Shown here: positions 59,001 through 64,000 of the stretch, in pieces
Layout of the letters: every line of letters starts with the position of its first letter
Position numbering within the stretch: the first letter of the stretch is position 1
NCBI RefSeq assembly: GCF_002776525.5
Contig: NC_045443.1
Coordinates: 35,191,057-35,255,056 of the forward strand
DNA from: Piliocolobus tephrosceles
Lineage: Eukaryota; Chordata; Mammalia; Primates; Cercopithecidae
Length of the DNA: 64,000 bases
Direction of reading: 5' to 3'
Notes under the pieces: model-generated
The model's database searches: none
What the model was told of the DNA's origin: nothing
The model's input: the letters and a program-made list of their open reading frames with translations, nothing else
Program-made: the position numbers and the translations under genes

Positions 59001-59630
59001 CATTCATCTCTAAGGTAGTCCAACAGGTCACAGCCCTCCTACACATCACATGGAAACTCCACATCCCTTATAGGCCTCAGTCTTCTGGTAAGGTGGAAAA
59101 GGCTAAAGGACTCATCAAACAACAGCTCACCAAACACTCAATAGAAACCCGGCAGTCATGGGTAACTCTCCTTCCCTTAGCCCTGACCCAGCTGCGGGCA
59201 GCACCTCGAAGCCCAACAGGCCTCAGTCCATTTGAATTAGTCTATGGACGGCCCCTAACCCTCTGGCAAATACCTTACCTGCCCACCCCTTTGGCGAACT
59301 ATCTCCCATATCTCACTCTTCTTAGACAACTCCTAAGACAACACGCTGAGTTAGCACACCCTCCTCCAACAGACGCCTAGAACACACATCTCTCCCTCAG
59401 TCCCAGAGACCAAGTATACAGAAAAGATATCCAAGCCAAAGACTTACAGCCCAGGTGGAAAGGCCCATACACTGTCCTCCTGTCTACACATACAGCAGCA
59501 AAACTCCTCGGACACACGCATTGGATTCATATTTCCCAGGTAAAAAGGACCCCCACCAAGAACAATCAGTGGACATCAGTTCAACTTTCCCCCACTCGCC
59601 TCAAACTTACAAAACTTCCTTGACTATCTC
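56095..59630 (+). pseudogene. pol: ERV2 pro-pol pseudogene with long open RNase H-integrase part
   Basis: In frame after the gag TGA. The protease active site at 56182-56193 reads Asp-Ser-Arg-Ala, with Gly replaced by Arg, which would abolish activity. The frame 56301-57170 carries protease end and reverse transcriptase, with 'LPQGF' and Tyr-Val-Asp-Asp at 57093-57104. It stops at TGA where ERV1 has TTA. After a frameshift, 57434-59380 (648 codons) is open through the RT end, RNase H ('LFVDGSS', 'QAELTAL', 'YTDSKYA') and integrase. The integrase catalytic Asp is at 58814, Asp at 58988 and Glu at 59096, giving the proper D,D35E spacing. A stop at 59378-59380 cuts the integrase C-terminus. Given the LTR divergence, this open length is striking, but the gene as a whole is dead. 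Confidence 0.92.
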
Positions 59631-60930
59631 ATGCTCCCTGACCCCTGGCGCTTAGCTTACTTTCTCACCATCCTCTACATAAACCTATCAGACTTTCAAT
59701 ACATAACCCCAGACCCATATCTACCTCCAGACAATAGTCCAGAGCAGTGGTTCTCCTGTATCCTAACCTTCATCGAACATCTTCAGTGGCAATGGACACT
59801 CTGCAACTACATTGAAAATGAAGTCTCATTTTATATTTATATTGCGGTCTCACTCATACACTCAGACCTTTGCTAGTCTGGCTACTGTATGGCAATTCTT
59901 TTTTCTTCACTGAAACTTGGTCATAAGACAGCCGAACACACTCGGTAGTACATAGTTCTGCCAGTTGTCTTCCTTAAGGCTGTCAGACTTCTCCCGGGAC
60001 AATAGAGACCCCTTCTCATTGCTCACACTTATCCCCAAGGACTCAAGTTAACCTACACTGTGAATATAACCAATCTCTCCCATTGCTTCCTCTGTGAGGC
60101 TTTAGAAGCCCCCCCCCCTAGCGGCAGCCCCCTGCCCATGGCCTTCAACACAACTGGTCAAACATCCAACAATTTACTCACACTCCAGGCACCACTATAC
60201 CAAATTCCAAATAGCCCAATTCTTCCTTTTTGTTATTCAACCCCAAATTCATCCTGGGGTAATCATACTCAGGTGCCCAATGGAGGCCAAACAGCCCCCA
60301 TTGGAGGCGATTTCTGGTGCAAGGGGTCCCTTTCTGAAACCTTAAACCAAACTGTCACAACTCAAACTCAATCTCTCTGTATCCCAGTATCCTTAGTGCC
60401 CAGCCTCACCATGTATAGCAAGGCTGAAATAGTCGAACTGACACTGCAGCTACACCCTCCTGCCAATCGCTTACAAAAATGGGCTGTTTTCCTCCCTCTA
60501 GTTATTGGAATCAGCTGCAAGCCTGGCCTTCCTGCAGTGCCGAACTACCTCAATACCCCAAGTAGCTGCCCAAAACAAGCGAGCCCTGGACTTGCTTACA
60601 GCATAAAAAGGCGGCACTTGTCTCTTCCTTGGAGAAGAGTGCTGCTATTATGTTAGCGAGTCAGGCCTAGTAGACACTAACATTCAAACCCTCAATAAAA
60701 TAAAAAACTGAAATACAGAACCTTAATACCCCAACCTTGTCGGGACCTTCTTTTTGGGTTTTGCCTATATTCCAAGAAATGCTTCCATTCCTCATTCCTA
60801 TACTAATACTGTGCCTTATTTTATTCTTCATCCATACGTCCAAATACGAACCATAGGCCCCGAACTTAATGATGCGCCTTAATAGCAGGAAGTAGCCAGA
60901 CAGACCACGGTGCCCCTTATCACTATTATC
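59631..60930 (+). pseudogene. env: ERV2 env pseudogene
   Basis: Starts at 59631, overlapping the integrase end region in another frame, with a hydrophobic leader-like stretch. It stops at TAG 59874-59876, with more stops before an open stretch at 60060-60656 in the same frame. That stretch has surface-subunit cysteines and N-glycosylation-type sites and ends in the fusion-peptide-like 'AVFLPLVIGIS', after which the frame is shifted. A CX6CC motif is preserved at the DNA level at 60619-60645, but off that frame. A membrane segment lies at about 60779-60838. The gene is short for a gammaretroviral env and is multiply inactivated. Confidence 0.85.
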
Positions 60931-60931
60931 A

Positions 60932-60945
60932 ATCAAAGGTGGGAC
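60932..60945 (+). other. Polypurine tract region (ERV2)
   Basis: 'atcaaaggtggga' type run directly before the 3' LTR 'tgtttggat', identical to the ERV1 site. Confidence 0.7.
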
Positions 60946-61414
60946 TGTTTGGATAAACAGAGGCAAGATGGCGCACTTCTGCGTTCTTCATCACCGACTT
61001 ATCCCACGAGCGCGAAAATGCAGCCGGTGCCCGGGAAGGTGCAGACCAACCGGGCATGAGCCAGGTGACGTCAATCTGAAGAGACCAAGATTTACCTGGT
61101 CACACCTACGGAATGCCCCCAACACACCCATGCCCCGCCTATTGCCCTCCCACTCCTAGAAAAGCTACTCCTGGTGACCATCTCACGCAGACTTCCCAGC
61201 CCCCCACTCCTGTCAGGACTGCATTAGGAACTCCTTCCGAGAGCTCCACGGGGCGACTCTCTTGGCTTCCTTTGCAGGAGCCCGACGGACCTCTCCCTAC
61301 CCACCTTCTTCCCTAAAGCTAGGTGACCAAAAATAAATTTGCACTTTTGCTCCTATCCTTGCCTACTCGCTGGTTCTTTTGTGCTCGCTCTGGTGATCTT
61401 AGAAAAACAAATCA
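60946..61414 (+). repeat. ERV2 3' LTR (469 bp)
   Basis: Begins 'tgtttggataaacagagg' and ends 'aaaacaaatca'. The YY1-like 'aagatggcgc' is at 60965-60974 and AATAAA at 61332-61337. It is followed at once by m2 'gtaaggagaggctt', the same joint as after ERV1. Confidence 0.93.
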
Positions 61415-63715
61415 GTAAGGAGAGGCTTAACTAAGCGAGAGAAATTAAGATGACACGGAGCAGTTTCATAGAAAGCTTCCTTCTGGATTATACCTGAGGA
61501 TATTTCTTTTTCCATGTTCTAAGGATCGTTCCCAAATATTCTTCCTCAGATTCCACAAAAACAGTGATTTCAATCTGCTAAATCCAAAGAATGGTTTAAA
61601 TCTAGGAGACGAATACACACATCGCAAAGCAGTTGCTCAGAAAGATACTCTGCAGGTTTCACCGGAAGATGTTTCCTTGCTCACCACAGGCCTCTGGGCG
61701 TCACTAAATATCCCTTCACAGATTGTTCAAAGACAGAATTTCGAAACTTGGCAACATAGAGGAAGCATTAACTCTGTGAAGTGAATGCACATATCAGAGA
61801 GCACATACTTGGAATGCTTCCTTCTCGATTTTATTTCAGTATATTTCACTGTCTGCCATAGTCCTCAATGCGCTCCAAAATATCACTTTTTTGGTTACAC
61901 AGGAACTGTGTTTAAACACTGCCTTGTGAGGAAAGAGGTATAACTCCCTGAGCGGAATGCATACATCACAAGTAGTTTCTCAGAAAGCTTCTATCCAGTT
62001 TTTATCTGAAGATATCTCCTCTTTCACTGTAAGTCTCAATGTGCTCCTGAATGTACCTTCACGTATCCATGCATGACAGAGTTTCCAAACTGCATAATAA
62101 AAGAAAGTTTTGAACTATGCGAGATGAATAGATACATCTAACACGAAGCAGTTTCACAGAAATCTTCTCTGCAGTTTTGTCTGAGGATATTTCCTTTTTC
62201 ACCATAGCCGTCCCTGTATTCCTGAATGTCTCTTGGTAGCTTTTTCTCCAAAAGGGATTCTGGCATCCTCTAGGAGAAGAAAGGTATATTTCTGTGAGTG
62301 GAATGCACACATCACAAAGCAGTTCCTCGGAAAGCTTCTCTTCAGTTTCGGTCTGAACATATTTCCTTTTTCACCGTAAGCCTCAAAGTGCTCCCGAATG
62401 TCTCATCAGTTTCTAAACATACACAGGGTTATAAAAGTACTCAACATAAGGAGAGGCTTAACTAAGCGAGAGGAATTAGGACGACACAGAATAGTTTCAC
62501 ACATTGCAAAGCAGTTATTAAGAAAATTACTCTGCAGTTTTCATCGGAAGATGTTTCCTTGCTCACCACAAGCCTCCGGGCATCACTAAATATCACTTCA
62601 CAGATTATTCAAAGACAGAATTTCGAAATTGGGCAGCATAGAGTAAGCATAAATTCTGTGAAGTGAATGCACATATCAGAGAGCAGATTTTTGGAACGCT
62701 TCTTTCTCGATTTTATTGCAGTATATTTCACTCTTTGACATAGTCCTCAGTGTGCTCCGAAATATAACTTTTTCGGTTTCACAGGAACAGTGTTCAAACC
62801 CTGCCTTGTGAGAAAAGAGGTATAACTCCCTGAGTGGAATGCATACATCACAAAGTAGTTTTTCAGAAAGATTCTTTCGAGTTTTTGTCTGATGACATCT
62901 CTTTCACCGAAGGCCAGAATGTGCTCCCGAATGTCCCTTCACGGATCTGTGCATCACGGAGTTTCCAAACTGTGTAATATCAGAAATGTTTTAACTCTGT
63001 GAGATGAATAGATATATCGAACATGAAGCAGTTTCAAAGAAATCTTCTCTCCAGTTTTTGTCTGAGGATATTTCGTTTTTCACCATAGCCACCCCTATAC
63101 TCCCGAATGTGTCTTGGTAGCTTTTTCTCCAAAAGGGATTCTGAAATCCTTTAGGAGAAGAAAGGTATATTTCTGTGAGTGGAATGCACGCATCACAAAG
63201 CAGTAGCTTTTCCTCCAAAAGCGTTTCTGGAATCCTCTAGGAGAAGAAAGTTATAATTCCCTGAGTGGAATGCACACATCACCAAGCAGTTTCTCAGAAA
63301 GCTTCTCTCTAGTTTTTATCTGACTATATTTTCTATTTCACCATAGGTCCCAATGTGATTTCAAATATCCCTTCGTGGATCCATCCACGAAGGAGTTTCC
63401 AAGCTGCATAATGTAAAGAAAGCTTCATCTATGTGATATGAATAAAGATAGCAAAAAGCACATCCATAGAAAGCTTCTTTCCAGGTTTTATCGGAAGATA
63501 TTTCCTTTTTCACCACAGTCCAGAATGTGCTCCCGAAGGTCCCTTCCTGGATCCATCCGTGATAGTTTCCAAGCTGCGTAATGCAAACAAAGCTTTAGCT
63601 ATGTGAGATGATAACACATATCACAGAGCAGTTTCCTAGAAAGCATCTTTCCTGTTTTTGTCGGAGGCTATTACCCTTTTCACCATTGGCATCAACATGC
63701 TCCAGAATATGACTT
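61415..63715 (-). repeat. Rearranged alpha satellite, right flank of ERV2
   Basis: m2 resumes, then m3 to m7, then m7 to m2 at about 62330 as after ERV1. At about 62502 m2 joins the end of m3 and m4 ('tagtttcac' to 'acattgcaaag'), so m3 is mostly lost. m4 to m7 follow. At about 63204 a second late-m7 fragment is joined, then late m11, then m12, m13 and m1. This segment is more rearranged than the body of the array. Confidence 0.82.
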
Positions 63716-64000
63716 GATACCTGTTTCTCCGAAAGGGTTTCCCCGATGCTGTATGAGAAGAGAGGTAAAACACTGTGACTGGAATGCACACGTCACAAAG
63801 CAGTTCCTCGGAAAGCTTCTCTCCACTTTCGGTCTAAAGATATTTCTTTTTTACTGTAGGCCTCAAAGTGCTCCCGAATATCCCATCACATGCTAAACAT
63901 ACACAGGGTTAGAAAACTGTTCAATGAAAGAGAAGCTTACCTGAGCGAGAGGAATTAAGACAAAACAGAGCAGTTTCACAGAAAGCTTCCTTCTGGATTT
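63716..64000 (-). repeat. Alpha satellite m1, m2 and start of m3
   Basis: From the m1 landmark (here 'gatacctg') to the window end, which is cut at the start of m3 ('ttccttctggattt'). The array clearly continues beyond the window. Confidence 0.88.

Larger units (their letters stand above)
53574..61414 (+). mobile_element. ERV2: second defective provirus of the ERV1 family (7.8 kb)
   Basis: Same family and layout as ERV1, with gag capsid present. The left flank is '...acatatttc' and the right flank is 'gtaaggagaggctt', so there is no target-site duplication. The right flank is the same m2 position as in ERV1. The interior matches ERV1 closely (by eye a few percent difference) while the LTRs differ much more. 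It is inactivated by a stop in gag, frameshifts in gag and pol, and stops in env, but it retains a 648-codon RNase H/integrase frame. Confidence 0.93.

Noticed and set aside
53574..61414. ERV2 as an intact, possibly active virus
   Set aside because: The gag stop, the protease active-site change, frameshifts in pol and stops in env each disable it. Only a partial pol frame is open.
32440..61414. Two fully independent insertions of the same retrovirus family
   Set aside because: Sharing the exact right-hand satellite base, nearby private variants and a gag stop makes independence unlikely, although a recombined second insertion on the left of ERV2 remains possible.
1..64000. Regular repeats that could suggest a CRISPR array
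   Set aside because: The period is 171 bp with no short identical repeat and unique spacer pattern. The sequence is alpha satellite in a primate genome.
1..64000. Host genes, tRNA, rRNA or a new gene system
   Set aside because: No exon-like conserved frame, splice pattern or RNA gene was recognised outside the retroelements.

Overview
This window is primate pericentromeric heterochromatin. Almost every base is either divergent alpha-satellite DNA (monomers of about 171 bp) or a retroelement inserted into it. I see no host protein-coding gene and no tRNA, rRNA or CRISPR locus. Alu, L1 and a class I endogenous retrovirus make a primate certain. Both Alus read 'gagctgagatc' followed by a decayed 'cggccactgcactcc', which I associate with the Old World monkey AluYR lineage, so a cercopithecid is my best guess (inference, about 0.6).

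Layout. (1) 1-5571: alpha satellite in the usual orientation, organised as a five-monomer higher-order repeat (HOR) of about 858 bp, with an Alu at 2661-2962. (2) At about 5571 the satellite switches orientation and changes family. From there to 64000 it is a different, inverted array whose basic period is 13 monomers (about 2230 bp). I label these m1 to m13. A recurring 'ggtacct' in m1 marks the unit start. The 13-mer itself looks like an ancient six-monomer unit used twice plus one extra monomer (m1-m6, m7-m12, m13). Variant units of 16, 19 and 29 monomers arise from out-of-register jumps, most often m7 to m2. (3) Insertions into this array: an Alu (21164-21474), provirus ERV1 (32440-39764), an L1 with a 5' inversion (about 45833-48898) and provirus ERV2 (53574-61414). 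Runs of N lie at 6025-6034 and 46141-46240.

The two proviruses belong to one old gammaretrovirus-like family. They have LTRs of about 465 bp, a primer-binding site resembling tRNA-Phe, gag then an in-frame TGA then pro-pol, and an env with a CX6CC motif. Both are defective. ERV1 has lost about 505 bp of gag. ERV2 keeps a 648-codon open stretch covering RNase H and integrase. Their 3' flanks start at the same base of monomer m2. Only ERV1 has a plausible target-site duplication, so ERV2 is best explained by satellite-mediated duplication plus recombination between proviruses.

The genes do not form a working system. The biology here is satellite amplification, inversion and homogenisation, and the way mobile elements ride on it. 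I did not find a new gene system. The most interesting structures are the nested HOR (6+6+1), the opposed 5-mer and 13-mer arrays, and the paired proviruses at one satellite position.
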